Source: Tubiluchus corallicola (taxonomy: Eukaryota > Priapulida > Priapulimorpha > Priapulimorphida > Tubiluchidae). From it: a stretch of 64,000 bases of DNA. The stretch is taken from assembly GCA_030141605.1 (NCBI GenBank), contig JAQGDQ010000047.1, positions 558,001 through 622,000 of the forward strand. The letters are read 5' to 3'. Both the position numbers and the translations under genes were made by a program. The stretch's first letter is position 1. Each line of letters starts with the position of its first letter. The notes beneath the pieces were generated by a model. The model saw nothing but the letters and a program-made list of their open reading frames with translations, had not been told where the DNA came from and did not search any database. Below are positions 15,201 to 25,682 of the stretch, one piece after another.

Positions 15201-18200
15201 TATTTTTCCTTGAACTTTCAATTCCTTGTTTTAGTTTTAGTGACATGCCTGCCTTTTATGTGCAACATTTACCTCAAGCATTGTGTGATAAATGCTCAGG
15301 AAAAATGTATGAGAGGATTGTTTTCTTAGGTTGTGTATTTTTACGTTTGTCATTTATTTTATTTCAGAATAGCAGTATTTTCAATTCGGGTCTTAAGAGA
15401 TGAAAGGATAATCATCATTGCTGAGCAAAGACCAGATTGCTCGGAAGAAGAGGTAAAATTTTGTATTAGTTTTCATTGTATGATTTTTTCTGCCTTTTAA
15501 TAAACAGCATTAAAATCTTTAAACATGTTTGTGATTATTGTTAATTGATCACATTTTAATGGTTTTAGCAGTGATTTTCTGCATTTTCTCTTTAGAGCTT
15601 CCAGTGGATGTCTCGTGTTATGCAGGCTGTTGACAGCATTCATAGTGTAGGCATCTACTGCCTATGTCTGGTTCCTGCCAATCAATTGCCTAAGGTAAAT
15701 AAACAAATTTTTAAATGTCAGAATAACTTACCGCAGTCGTGCAAGTTCATGTTTGTCTGTTTTTCATATGGTTTTCATCATTTTTATAGACACCATTGGG
15801 AGGAATACATCTGTCAGAAACAAAAAAGAGGTTTCTGGAAGGTTCTCTTCACCCGTCTAATCTTTTGATGTGTCCTCACACTTGTGTTCAGAATCTACCT
15901 AAGCCTCGTGAACGACATCCAGGTAAGTTGAAATACTTGTTTATGTACTGAATCAGAGATCATGGCAGGTCCACAAGTTCCAAAAAAGCAATGAACACTA
16001 AAATATTTTCATTGGTTAAACCCCCCCCCCCAGTTCAGCTAGGCAAGATGACCTTATTAATAGGTCATGCATTGTCTGTTGTTTTGGTAATCTTTGTGTT
16101 TATTAGTCCTTTTTAAACACCTGTTAATGCTGAGTTACTGAAGGTAAATGCAACAGCATATGAGCATATCTGCACTATCAGCATGTGCTTCGATTAATTT
16201 TTGGTAATTGAAATTGTGAAGACAACACAGCAGAAAAACTTCCTTCTGTAATTATCAGTAATTGATTTATTCAAACTTGTGATTTTTTCATTGTGTAGAA
16301 GTTGGACCAGCATCAATGTATATGGGCAACCTAGTAACAGGCAATCGAATAGAAGGTGCTAGAGGACGCGATTTAGGGTATATTGATGAAGACTCGGATA
16401 CAGCCAAGAAGGTAGACTTATATTTTTGGTTTGCAGTTTGTTGTACCATATACCTAACAGAAATTGGAACTCGGTATTAGTTGTGAACTCACGAGAATTT
16501 TCGTCCGATAATTCTCATATTGAAATTTATTTGCTCTTCTTCTGCTTAGTTTAAATATTCCAGAATTTTGTTGTGGTTAAAACTTGCTACAAAAACCGTC
16601 TTGTGAAATTGTTTCTAAAATTTGACATGCATTCGATAACTTGTGCTGTTTATGCGCCAGAGAAAAGACATTTAGATGTTAGTTGCTCCTTTGCCTGTAT
16701 AATCTGTATGGTATGATGCTATGAATCTTGCATTTTAATGTTGTGTTGGTCCAGTCTAACAAATTGTTTAACTTTCTTGTTTGTAGTATCAGTTCTTATC
16801 CGAGGTACTTCGGTGGAGAGCAACCACGACAGCTGAACATGTGATATTTACTGTACTCAACTCAAAGGTATTGCTATTTTTTAACTCAAGATTTTTTAAG
16901 TAGCCTATGTTTGATGTGCTACACTGTCAAATTTGGAGTTCAGAATTTTTTTGGGGGGTTAAGATGAATTGTTTATGATAAGTTTACTTTGTATATTTTG
17001 TCGTTTTGCTGAATTTCATCTGTACAATTCCTGTTTGTTTGTGTACAGCTAATTGAAAAATGTCAAACCTAATGAAGTGTTTCTTTATTAATACTTTAAC
17101 TTTTGTAATATTTTCGTACAGAATGCAGTTGCGGCACAGATAACCTGTCAGCAGCTACATAAGAAAGCAGAACGGATAGGTTGCCTCATGTTGGAAAGGG
17201 GAAAAATAAATGTTGGCGAACATGTTGCACTAGTCTTTCCTCCTGGTATTGATCTGATAGCTGCTTTCTATGGCTGCTTGGCTATAGGTGAGCTTTTCTG
17301 CTGTTATTGTTTTGTGAATGTGAATGTGTTAATGAAATTACAACACGAAAAATTTTGTTCTGACAACTTGAAAATTTAAAAAAAAAATTTTAATAAAAAT
17401 ATTAAGATTAATCTTTGTTGGTGCATGGTTTTAAGGAACAACAAGAAGCTAATTTCATTTGAGGTTTGAAAGAATTACCTCTAAATTTCTGTAAAGAATT
17501 ACATATCAAGCAAGTTTTTTAAAAGCGAAATTGTATTACAAATTTAGAATTCACATTATATTTTGAAAGTGTAGAGTGAGAAAGATTAGGTTATCAGAAT
17601 TTTTTTTGTAAAATTTGATTGTACTTGTCATGTTTTCACTATGCTATATCATTTCATTCACTTTGTGATGTATAATATTGAACTTGCTTTTTTCTGGCAT
17701 TCTTATGTCAAGTTTATGTCTGCTAATTTGTCATACCATCATCTATTAAATATGTTGTTTCTTTAATTCAGGTGTCACACCAGTTGCTGTTAGGCCACCT
17801 CATCCCCAGAATCTGACAACAACTCTTCCCACCGTGAAGATGATTGTAGAAGTTAGCAAATCTGTAGCAGTCCTTTCCACTCAGTCAGTCATCAAGTTGT
17901 TAAAATCAAAGGTAAAAACAGATTTCTGTATTTATTAAATAATAATACAGGCACCGCTTATTAGACTCACGGTTATTAATAGACTCAATCGCTTAATTGA
18001 CTCAGAAATGCCAGACCGCTCCTATTCAAGTGTATATAAAAACAGTCGGAAATTGACTCAAATAACTCCGCGTGCTTCACGGAGTTATTACTTCACGTGC
18101 TTAAATAAGACATATGTGGCTAATGAGCTTTTACTACCTTTGTGTCATCTTAGTTCACTTTTGTGCTGTATAATATATGCAGAACAATAATCATGTTAAG

Positions 18201-21200
18201 TACGATTTTGTTTGTAAACAGGTATGTTTATCATGTGGTAATACGCTAGTGTAGAAGTTTTGCTTTGAATCTGTTACCTGCTCGTCCACTGCAATTAACC
18301 TCTGCACGTTACCCAAGAATTTCGGGAAGATAAACATTTAATCACTTGTCTAGCAGTTTCCTTTTGATGCTCTCTTTGCAAATCACGCTTTCACGCTTAA
18401 TCAGTTAACAGTCAAGGCTACAGGTACAGTAATCAGCCAGCATTCCTTGTGACTTACAAGAGTAAACACCATTCAGCTGTGTGATCAAGGCATTATTCGA
18501 ACACTGAAGGCATACTATAGAAAAGAAATGTGGACGACAGTTTTAGAAGCAATGGAATGCATATTAAGCTAATTATTCAAACTTCTGTACCAGTCATACT
18601 ACAGTTGGTTAATTGGGTCAAAACACTTCAGTCCCAAAGTGAGTTTATTAAGCGGTGCCTACTAGATATATATATATACATGTATATAAATTAAATTACA
18701 GTGACTCGGTAACTTGATGTATATGTTGTATTTTTTCTACTAGGAGGCTCTTGGTGTCGTGGATACTCGAACGTGGCCACCAATTTTGGACACTGATGAC
18801 TCTCCGAAAAAGAAGCTGTTGCAACCATATAAAGCCCCATCAGCAGAGACAGTAGCATACTTAGATTTCAGTGTTTCTACTACTGGCATGCTCGCTGGTA
18901 TTAAGGTAACTTGTTAATACATATTATGCAACATTTTGCGCATTAATATGACTAGCATTTTAACATATATTTTACATATTAATATTTTACTCATAAATTA
19001 TGGTACCCCTTTTATTTTAAAACTTACACATCATCAATTACATACTTCTTTATGGTTAGCTAACCAAATAACTAACTAATTAGGTAACTAAGAAGCTACT
19101 AATAATGCTTTTACCACCGATGTATTACACTAGAGGTGTATTCAGTTGTACTTTAGTTATTCTTATTGTATGATAATTTGCTGCAAATCTTGTGTTATAT
19201 AACATTTGATAACTTGATTTATGATAAAAATCAAAATTGTTGTCTCTTGATGCAATGACAAATAATATGCCTAACTGTCGAATACCACGGATCAACTATG
19301 TTACAAAAACAATATTTCCACTTTATGTAAACCATCATCAGGTACAAATACATTACTAAATTGTTTATAATAATTATTTGAAATTGTTTATGTCAGAATT
19401 CTCATTTTCAACATAAAACTCAACATCCCTAATATATTAACAATCAACTTTGTAGGTTTCGCATCAAGCATGCACTTCACTATGTCGCAGTATGAAACTA
19501 TCCTGTGAACTCTATCCCTCGAGACACATCGCACTTTGTCTTGATCCATACTGTGGACTCGGCTTTGTGCTTTGGTGCTTGAGCAGCGTTTACTCCGGCC
19601 ATCATTCAATTCTCATTCCACCGAGTGAAGTGGAGTTGAATCCAGCTCTCTGGCTTAGTACTGTTAGTCAATATAAAGGTAAGTCCTCAAATTTTATTGA
19701 CTATTGCTAAATTAATGGTAAGACTTAGGAAGACTTAGGATCTAAGATAATAAAATCACGGCAGAACCATCTTCTTTAGTGTTGTGTGAAATTAAACTAG
19801 CATTGTTGACCTTTTGGGCATTTTATATTACAACAAAGTGGCGAGCAAATTCAAAATAATAATTCACGATATATAGAAGCACTGTAGAAATGTCAACTTC
19901 TGCCACAACAATGATTGAGCACATGTAATATATGTATGGTTTACACATATACATGTGTTTCTAGAATACAGAGCACAGACATGTTGACCAGTTTCCATGA
20001 ATCCCATAATACAAGGATTTGCAGATGTAGTCCAAATAATAGTAAAAAAGTCTCCTCCAGAATAAAGTGCAATTTAGCCATTGTTAAAAGGTTTTGCTTT
20101 TCATCTTAAATGTTGTTTGTAGGTTGCAGTTAAAAACTTTTCTTCGCATTAAAATTAAATGACAAGTGAAAAAAAATCCACTGATTTCGTTGTGTTAATA
20201 TAGGCATGCAACCTAATGGCAGCCTTTTTCACATAATTTTATGATTTTATAATAGCAAACACTTGCTGTGGATGTAGTGGCTGTCATTATGGGAGTGATA
20301 TAAAGGAATTAACCAACTAGACACACCCTGATATTACTGCATTATTGATACCCTTTTATCACTTTTTATTGAGTAATAGCTTTTGGTGCATTTATATTGT
20401 GTTCTGTATCCATTTGTAATGTTAACGATTTCTTTTTTCTGTTGTAGTGAGAGATACATTCTGCACATATTCTGTGATGGAGCTTTGCACAAAAGGATTA
20501 GGAACTTCTATTAACTTACTCAAGGTAAATTATTATTTTTTATATTTTTGTTGCAGTTACATGATAATTACACGATATTCAGTTCTTATCCTCAAACTTA
20601 CTTCTTTTATATATTGTAGTAAAACATAAAACGAAATTGTGTTTCAGCAAAGAGGGGTGAATTTATCATGTGTACGAACATTAGGAGTGATTGCTGAGGA
20701 ACGGCCCAGGATATCACTTTGTACGAATTTTTCCAAACTGTTCTCGGGCCTTGGACTTGGTCCTCGTGCAGTCAGTACAAGCTTTGGTTGTAGAGTAAAT
20801 ATAGGAATCTGTCTTCAGGTAATGTGAATTTCAATTTTAGGAGAGTTTTGGTACAGCTTAATAAATTTAAGCAGCACTATTAAGCTGTAACATTGCTTGC
20901 AACTTGAATAAATGTTCTCTAAAATTGTAGTACATCCTTCAGACTAGATGTATGCTATATATTGCTTTGCAGTTTTTATGTGTGCAAGGACTCGTTTCTA
21001 TAGGGAAATTAAAATAAGCACGGAAAATTACTTGACAAAGTTAGGAGAGCATGTTTCTTAGACATGGACTTTTAATTAAAAGTAATCTGTTAAACATACG
21101 TTTTTGCTTTTGATAGGGAGCATCTAGTCCAGAACCAACTACTGTATATGTTGACATGAGAGCATTGAGGAATGATAGGGTAACTTTGGTTGAAAAAGGA

Positions 21201-23543
21201 AGTCCCCACAGCCTGGCAGTTATGGAATCTGGAAAGGTATAAAACCCTTGTATAATATGCTTTAGTTTATTAAATGGCTTTAGACACTTGATGATTGTAA
21301 GTTTTGAATTAATAAGAAGCTCCTCTGTTGAACACGAAATTGTTAATTTGTAGATACTTTATGCAAAATTAAGAACTGTGTATTTTAAGCTGATGTTTTT
21401 GAAATTTTGTAGCTCTTGCCGGGCGTAAAGGTTGTGATAGCTAATCCGGACAATAAAAGTCAGTGTGGTGATTCTCATCTTGGTGAAGTAAGTAGCTTAT
21501 TGAGTTGCTTTCCTCTTTGTTGACAATACTGTAGTGTCTACAATAATATTTATTGCACTTGACTAAGAGTTTTTATAATGTCCCATTACAGGGCCGTAGT
21601 CGGCTTTTGAAAAGTGGTCCGGCCACAGATACGGAACAGGTAGAAGAAGTATACAGCAGCAAAATATAGAAGAGTATATTATAATTTATAATACAGAGTT
21701 ATAATATAATAGAGCACTACACATACTCAATGATGACATGATTGATTAAAACTTCCCAAACACACATCTGCACCGCTCATTTCTAGCAGTAAACTCGTTC
21801 GCAATTTGCTTCAGGTCGAGAGTGTCTGTTCTATCCATATGTACATGCAAAGTCGTGAGATTGTTCAGTCTTGTTTGAGTCATCGTACTCTGCAAATAAG
21901 TTTTTACTCTACGCAGGGCTGAGAATGTCCTTTCACTTGTAGAATTTGTAGCCGGAATCACTAGTAGTATCCTGACAAGAATCGCAATTTCGGAATAGAT
22001 TGATCGCATCGCAGGTTTAAGTTCACGGAAATAACCGAATATATCCGACAGACTGACTGATTCACCTTGCTGATTTAGGCTGATTTGGAACCGGTGCTAT
22101 ATCCATGATAGATGAATTCATATTCTGTTTGTTGATTGGATATAATTTCTGTTTGCTGATTGGATATAATAATGAAGTCTAAACCAAAATTGCTTATTTT
22201 AGCTTCGAATAGAAACAATTTATGTGCTTTATTGTTGTCATTTGAAGGGGAGATGTCTATGCACGTATGGCAGAAAAAGTGTCTACGACTACTGCCGACT
22301 ACGGCCTTGCATTACTGATTTGCTGTCATATAACTATGTATATCATGTAATTAAACCTTACAGTTTGCTAACCTGTGTAGTTTTGCTGAAAAGTATTAAC
22401 TGTGAATGCTGTAAATACTCTTCTTGGTCTTTATTTTTTGATACTCAGTATATGTGCACCACAACTTAAGGAGCCCTCACATTATTCACTCACACGTGAT
22501 TCTGTATTTAGATATGGGTGAATAGTCCGCATAATTCTTCTGGCTACTACACTATATATGGTGACGACTCATTGCACAGTGAACAGTTTTGCACATTTTT
22601 GGCAATGGGTGATACAAAGACACCATTTGCTCGTACGGGCTATCTCGGATTTCTCCGCCGGACCGAAGCCGTAAATCAAGATGGAGGTAATTATTAAAAT
22701 TGCTGCACATGTATTATTGCATGGAAGTCCCAAGAAATTTCAATCTGGAAAACCAACAGTCATGTATATTTTTATCTTAAATTGAGAATACTTTGGATAG
22801 TTCCTTATTATTTGGAATCAAAGCAATTTTCTGTTGAGTATACATTAATTTAGGGTTCTCATTGATGCATTCTAATGAAAGTAGTGATGATGACATCAGC
22901 AGTCTTCATTTGTTTACAAGGATTTTTTCATTCATGTATTTTTTAGAACTGCATGATGCTGTGTTTGTGCTTGGAGCACTTGATGAAACATTTTTACTCC
23001 GAGGCATGAGATTCCACCCCATTGACATAGAGAACAGTGTACAAAGAGCCCACAAGAAAATGTGTGAATGGTAACTACCCATTTTTATATCTTGAAAGCC
23101 CACAAAAGATAATTGGATTTTCACTTTACTGGTAAATCTGGAAAAATTTGGATTAGGAAAAGTAACGGAAGTTGGCGACAGCCTTGTATGTGAGCATATT
23201 TTGTGTTTGTGCTTATTATTTTTGTATTTTTCGTTATATGAATGCTCTATTCATGAATTTTTTACCAGTATGCATTATTTGCTATTCCAGTGCTGTATTC
23301 ACATGGACCAATCTACTCGTGGTCGTGGCTGAACTTGATGGAAATGAGAACGAAGCACTGGACATTGTCCCACTGATAACAAACGTCGTTCTCGAGGAAC
23401 ACTACTTGATCGTGGGTGTAGTTGTAATTGTTGATCCCGGAACAGTGCCGATCAACTCCAGAGGCGAGAAACAACGGATGCATCTACGTGATGGTTTCTT
23501 GGCAGATCAGCTAGATCCTATATATGTAGCATATAATATGTAG
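233..23543 (+). CDS. DIP2: Disco-interacting protein 2 (DIP2) orthologue, 5'-partial, 32 exons
   Basis: DIP2 proteins carry an N-terminal DMAP1-binding domain followed by two FAAL-like adenylate-forming domains; family members act in diacylglycerol/lipid homeostasis and in neuronal development. Exons seen: 233-361, 746-1225, 1951-2097, 4730-4843, 5307-5386, 5606-5729, 7917-8008, 8263-8373, 8806-8929, 9525-9628, 10200-10367, 10471-10684, 12086-12340, 13159-13295, 13608-13688, 13822-13949, 15368-15452, 15596-15694, 15790-15922, 16299-16411, 16787-16867, 17122-17287, 17772-17911, 18744-18905, 19456-19678, 20448-20524, 20648-20818, 21117-21236, 21413-21487, 22512-22686, 22947-23070, 23291-23543. 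All junctions are GT-AG and every phase joins, giving 1560 residues. The C-terminus (RDGFLADQLDPIYVAYNM) and motifs such as RTGYLGFLRRTE and SRDMHWGLLA match DIP2 family proteins nearly residue for residue. The exon(s) for the DMAP1-binding domain lie before the window. The open frame shows no break. Confidence 0.97.
746..1225 (+). CDS. DIP2: DIP2 exon: acidic/Ser patch, Q/H-rich linker and proline-rich stretch
   Basis: This 480-bp exon continues the frame of exon 233-361, whose EAVQQALAMHKQQK and MPSKRSS segments match the end of the DIP2 N-terminal region. It begins DSSSEDDDS, the usual DIP2 acidic-serine patch, then has about 60 residues dominated by Gln with scattered His (bases about 815-945), then a Pro/Arg/Ser-rich stretch. 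It ends with TLADVMIQDSRQ, which corresponds to the LADVM segment of vertebrate DIP2. The Gln codons mix CAA and CAG. The Q/H block has no counterpart in the vertebrate proteins I remember and is probably a disordered, lineage-specific expansion. Confidence 0.93.
2098..4729 (+). other. DIP2: DIP2 intron, 2.6 kb, no recognised content
   Basis: AT-rich intron between the exons ending QNTG and beginning AIRSGKV. I see no coding-like frame, tRNA or clear transposon. A GC-richer patch at about 3540-3830 carries no recognisable motif. Confidence 0.7.
5606..15922 (+). CDS. DIP2: DIP2 first FAAL-like adenylation domain (14 exons)
   Basis: Residues about 317-935 of the reconstructed protein form the first adenylate-forming (FAAL-like) domain. 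Recognisable segments in order: ALVYPNNNPIAFICAFYGC (exon 8263-8373), GWPKLYWFVTEHLGK (9525-9628), the degenerate phosphate-loop equivalent TTDKDGSVKGTTVTR (9628/10200 junction), VLDFKRDVGLWHSALT, KSRDMHWGLLAQKDHKD (10471-10684), ICPCASSPEALTVAIRRP (12086-12340), FVRTGLLGFMGPGGLVFVCG (13608-13949) and the hinge-like GRRHQVDDIIAT. Canonical acyl-CoA synthetase motifs are only loosely kept, as is normal for DIP2. No residue unusual for the family was noticed. Confidence 0.95.
5730..7916 (+). other. DIP2: DIP2 intron, 2.2 kb, no recognised content
   Basis: AT-rich intron that splits the codon between VTVTY and GKLLSR. Apart from a short CTGTATCTACTGTATCTACT duplication near 7425-7455, nothing was recognised. 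Confidence 0.7.
10837..11832 (+). mobile_element. Pogo/Tigger-like MITE, copy 1 (in DIP2 intron)
   Basis: The interval has inverted ends: AGGCGCCGCTTAATAGACTC on the left and, reverse-complemented, CAGTAGGTGCCGCTCAATAA on the right, followed by a TA dinucleotide at 11833-11834. Internally it repeats ATTAAGCGATTGAGTCTATT-type motifs near the right end. No transposase frame is visible. It matches copy 2 (17948-18663) in opposite orientation, for instance the shared stretch around TTGGGTAACAAGGTTAATTG at about 11470-11495. Assignment to the Tc1/mariner superfamily (pogo/Tigger type) rests on TIR style and TA flanks and is tentative. Confidence 0.65.
14035..15160. mobile_element. hAT-like non-autonomous element with near-perfect 8-bp target duplication
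   Basis: Left end CAGTGGCGGCTC at 14035; right end reverse-complements to CAGTGGCAGCTC at 15160. Flanking octamers are ATTTTGAA (14027-14034) and ATTTTAAA (15161-15168), 7 of 8 matching, as expected for a hAT insertion. CAGTGGCGG-type termini are common in hAT elements. No transposase open frame is visible. The element sits in the DIP2 intron between exons ending 13949 and starting 15368 and contains a further nested element. Confidence 0.7.
14430..15020 (+). mobile_element. Degenerate pogo/Tigger-like relic nested in the hAT-like element
   Basis: Bases about 14640-14880 resemble the interior of copies 1 and 2 (TGTGATTGTTTCTATGTAT, ATGCGGAGTTATTTGAGTCA, ATGCGATTGATTCTA). The borders at about 14450 (TTGCCGGACCTCC) and about 15005 (GGATAATCAGCAAATTCGACC) look like poorly matched ends of the GGACC...GGATAAT type seen in Tigger elements. 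The borders are approximate. Confidence 0.45.
16021..16031 (+). repeat. Poly(C) run in DIP2 intron
   Basis: Eleven consecutive C residues in otherwise AT-rich intron sequence downstream of exon 15790-15922. Confidence 0.9.
16787..23543 (+). CDS. DIP2: DIP2 second FAAL-like adenylation domain (12 exons)
   Basis: Residues about 973-1560 form the second FAAL-like domain: LALVFPP-type start ALVFPPGIDLIAAFYGC (exon 17122-17287), VRPPHPQNLTTTLPTVKMI (17772-17911), the P-loop equivalent FSVSTTGMLAGIK (18744-18905), LDPYCGLGFVLWCLSSVYSG (19456-19678), VSTSFGCRVNIGICLQ (20648-20818), YVDMRALRNDRV, GDSHLGEIWVNSPHNSSGYY (21413-22512 junction), ARTGYLGFLRR, LRGMRFHPIDIENSV and a C-terminal exon holding TNVVLEEHYLIVGVVVIVD. 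The exon pair 21413-21487/22512-22686 flanks a hAT element in the intron; the coding junction (GE|IW) is intact. Confidence 0.96.
17948..18663 (-). mobile_element. Pogo/Tigger-like MITE, copy 2 (in DIP2 intron)
   Basis: Left end CAGGCACCGCTTATTAGACT; right end reverse-complements to AGTAGGCACCGCTTAATAAA. TA lies just outside the left end and at the right border. Internally it is related to copy 1 in inverse orientation: GCAATTAACC, ACCCAAGAATTTCGGGAAG and TGATCAAG-type blocks recur. No transposase frame is present. Confidence 0.65.
18906..19455 (+). other. DIP2: DIP2 intron, no recognised content
   Basis: A 550-bp AT-rich intron between GMLAGIK and VSHQAC. Nothing was recognised in it. Confidence 0.7.
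19679..20447 (+). other. DIP2: DIP2 intron, no recognised content
   Basis: A 769-bp intron splitting the Val codon of QYK(V)RDTF. Apart from a direct duplication of GACTTAGGA near 19723-19740, nothing was recognised. Confidence 0.7.
21590..22309 (-). mobile_element. hAT transposon fragment/MITE with terminal inverted repeats
   Basis: Ends CAGGGCCGTAGTCGG (from 21589) and, reverse-complemented, CAAGGCCGTAGTCGG (22309): 14 of 15 matching. CATTAC occurs on both sides (21584-21589 and 22310-22315) and may be the core of an 8-bp target duplication. The element is about 720 bp, far short of a full hAT (about 2.5-4 kb), and encodes on the minus strand only the C-terminal end of a transposase. It lies in the DIP2 intron between exons ending 21487 and starting 22512. 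Confidence 0.8.
21746..22009 (-). pseudogene. hAT transposase C-terminal dimerisation remnant (ZMYM1-like)
   Basis: An 87-residue frame containing RILLVIPATNSTSERTFSAL, then RRVKTYLQSTMTQTRLNN and a C-terminal FGKF. This is the typical hAT dimerisation signature (P..N...ER.FS.LR.IK..LR..M...RL). A complete transposase would be several hundred residues, so the BED zinc finger and the catalytic RNase-H-like part are missing. The frame begins at Met by chance inside the deletion derivative; function as a transposase is not expected. Confidence 0.85.
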
Positions 23544-24974
23544 ATAGACATTTGTGACCTTTTTATATGATGATGTATTTAACCACTCCATTGTTTCATC
23601 GTTGTGTTTCAGGCTCATCCAGTGCAGATTTATTAGAAATTCTGCACAAGAAAATAGCATATAAATAACATCTCAGATCTTCTTAGAATTACGCCTCTAA
23701 TTACACAAAATGATACATATATTTAGTGGCGAGATATAGGTAATATATTATAGTAATGGCAGTCACAACAACTGCCGATTTTTAACACGTATGGTTTTTA
23801 GTTTCTGCTACACAAACACCAGATGAGAATGGTGAAAGTTTGCCCTCCGAATAGTAATAATTATGCTTGATTGTACGTGCATGCCATTTGGTAAGCAGTA
23901 TACTAAAAACTTGTTTAGTCATGAGAAGTGAGATCTTTATAGAAATCGTGAATGTGTGATATTTGAAGTTAATTCTTTTTTTTACTCGTGATACCTCGCT
24001 GCAAGTTCTTTTAATAATTTTTTCAGTTGGTTGGAACACGAGAGTTATTTCGCATTGGTTAAGTGTTGTTTTTTGTTTGTATAAATGTATTTCTGTTATG
24101 CACTAACAGAGTGATTGCTTCCGCATAAATAAGTACAAAGTTTATTAATTGTTTCAAAGTTAAATTGAAGCAATTCCTGAACACAAAAACTCAAGTTAAG
24201 TTAGCCAGTTGCACTGGCTGGTACATAAAAATTGAGATAAAGGCCAAGTTTTGTTTGTGTAAATGTCACTCAGAAAAGTTGTTGTGATTAAGTTAGTTAT
24301 TGCCACAGGTACACTTGCGATTATTACCTGTTATTCAGTCATTATTATAGATACATAGGTGTGTTTCTAATACATGGCCATTTTCATTTGCATGTGTCAT
24401 ATATTGACTGTAGTGTCACATTTCTCTGTATATTACGTTGTAAAATAGATGAACTAACAAGTGTGCTAATTATTAAATTTTTGTAAATAGTGCTATATTA
24501 TTATGTTATTATTATTAGCAGTTATCAGCAATAGTTGGCTTTGTCTTGTTTGGCAGTGTGCCAAATGATTTTGGCCATGTTCAGTTCTTCATTAAAAAGT
24601 GCAACTAAGTTTGTTGAAAACTCTGATCTTTTAGGTTTTTAGTTTCTTTTAGTTTCATCTTTTTATGGTAGTTCTTGTAAGCTTGTTTGTCTGTTTGGTA
24701 TCTGGTGGTGAAGCAGTATTTATGTTCCCCTTTCTCAAAGTTGACTGTTTATAATTTTAAATGATAGATGAATAATTGGCTGCTTCTGTTATGTATTTAA
24801 ATTATTTTTCAGATTCCTTTTTTATTTGTAATTTTTTTTATGATTTAGAGTTGTGGTCTTCATTCTCATTGTTTATGACGTTTGATGTGGCAGATGTGGT
24901 GTTTGTTGCGTTTAAAAATTTGTAATTTCTTCATGTGAACTTCTCATTTCATGCAAACGAGTGATAAGTTCTGT

Positions 24975-24980
24975 AATAAA
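24975..24980 (+). promoter_or_regulatory. DIP2: Candidate poly(A) signal of DIP2
   Basis: AATAAA 1.4 kb after the DIP2 stop. A GT/T-rich stretch follows at about 24998-25023, as expected for a downstream element. Other A-rich near-matches occur earlier, so usage is unproven. Confidence 0.4.
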
Positions 24981-25277
24981 ATTTTTTAAAGAAGTGACTT
25001 TTTGTTGTTTAGTAAATTGTTTTTCGAAAGTTGATGGAAGAACTTTTTGGGAGCATAATTCATATTGTACATAAAAATGACAAAAAATCAGACTATGAAA
25101 TATTTTTGCTGTTACTAATTACTGTCACTGGTAACTGCAGAGATTATTTTTAGAATGGATATCTGAAATTTTGAAAGGGAATCTCTTCACTGTTTTAGTC
25201 TCATTGTTGATTTAATAAGTTTTTTCTACGTTTCTTTTCCTAAGTAGTTTAAAACATCTGTTTTAAATAAGATTACA

Positions 25278-25283
25278 TTTATT
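25278..25283 (-). promoter_or_regulatory. Candidate poly(A) signal of the receptor PTP pseudophosphatase
   Basis: TTTATT on the plus strand (AATAAA on minus) about 400 bp after the stop at 25683. Usage is unproven. Confidence 0.35.
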
Positions 25284-25682
25284 TTACATGATAATATCTG
25301 CATTTTATCAGGGAAGGCACAGAACAGTTATTTACATGTTTAACACCTAATATTATATAATTCCTCATATACAGAATGCTATAAATAATACAAATATTGC
25401 AGTATCTAAACTTATATAATTCATATGAAACAAACAAATAATTATGAAATTGAATCGATCGATATTGAAGTTGTGGAGACTGTTCTAAAGCCTGTTCTAA
25501 TTCTTTGAACTACACTGTATTTTAAAAATTTAGACCCTCGTGTTTTCTTACATAGTATATAGTTTGATTTAAGATAAGTATAGTTAGTGTACATTACACA
25601 TTTTTGATGTGAGTTATCTATTCAGTGATTGGTGGCTACTTTCCAAAATTCATTTTTCAACGTTTTAGTCTGTATTCATGTG

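Larger units (their letters stand above)
23544..25682. other. Convergent intergenic region / 3' UTRs of DIP2 and receptor PTP
   Basis: Contains the 3' ends of two convergent genes. A plus-strand AATAAA lies at 24975-24980 (candidate DIP2 signal) and a minus-strand AATAAA at 25278-25283 (candidate receptor PTP signal). No other coding frame was recognised; the sequence is AT-rich throughout. Confidence 0.6.

Noticed and set aside
21591-21640. Possible DIP2 exon reading GRSRLLKSGPATDTEQ after an AG at 21589-21590
   Set aside because: It is the terminal inverted repeat of the hAT element, and the DIP2 junction GE|IW joins without it.
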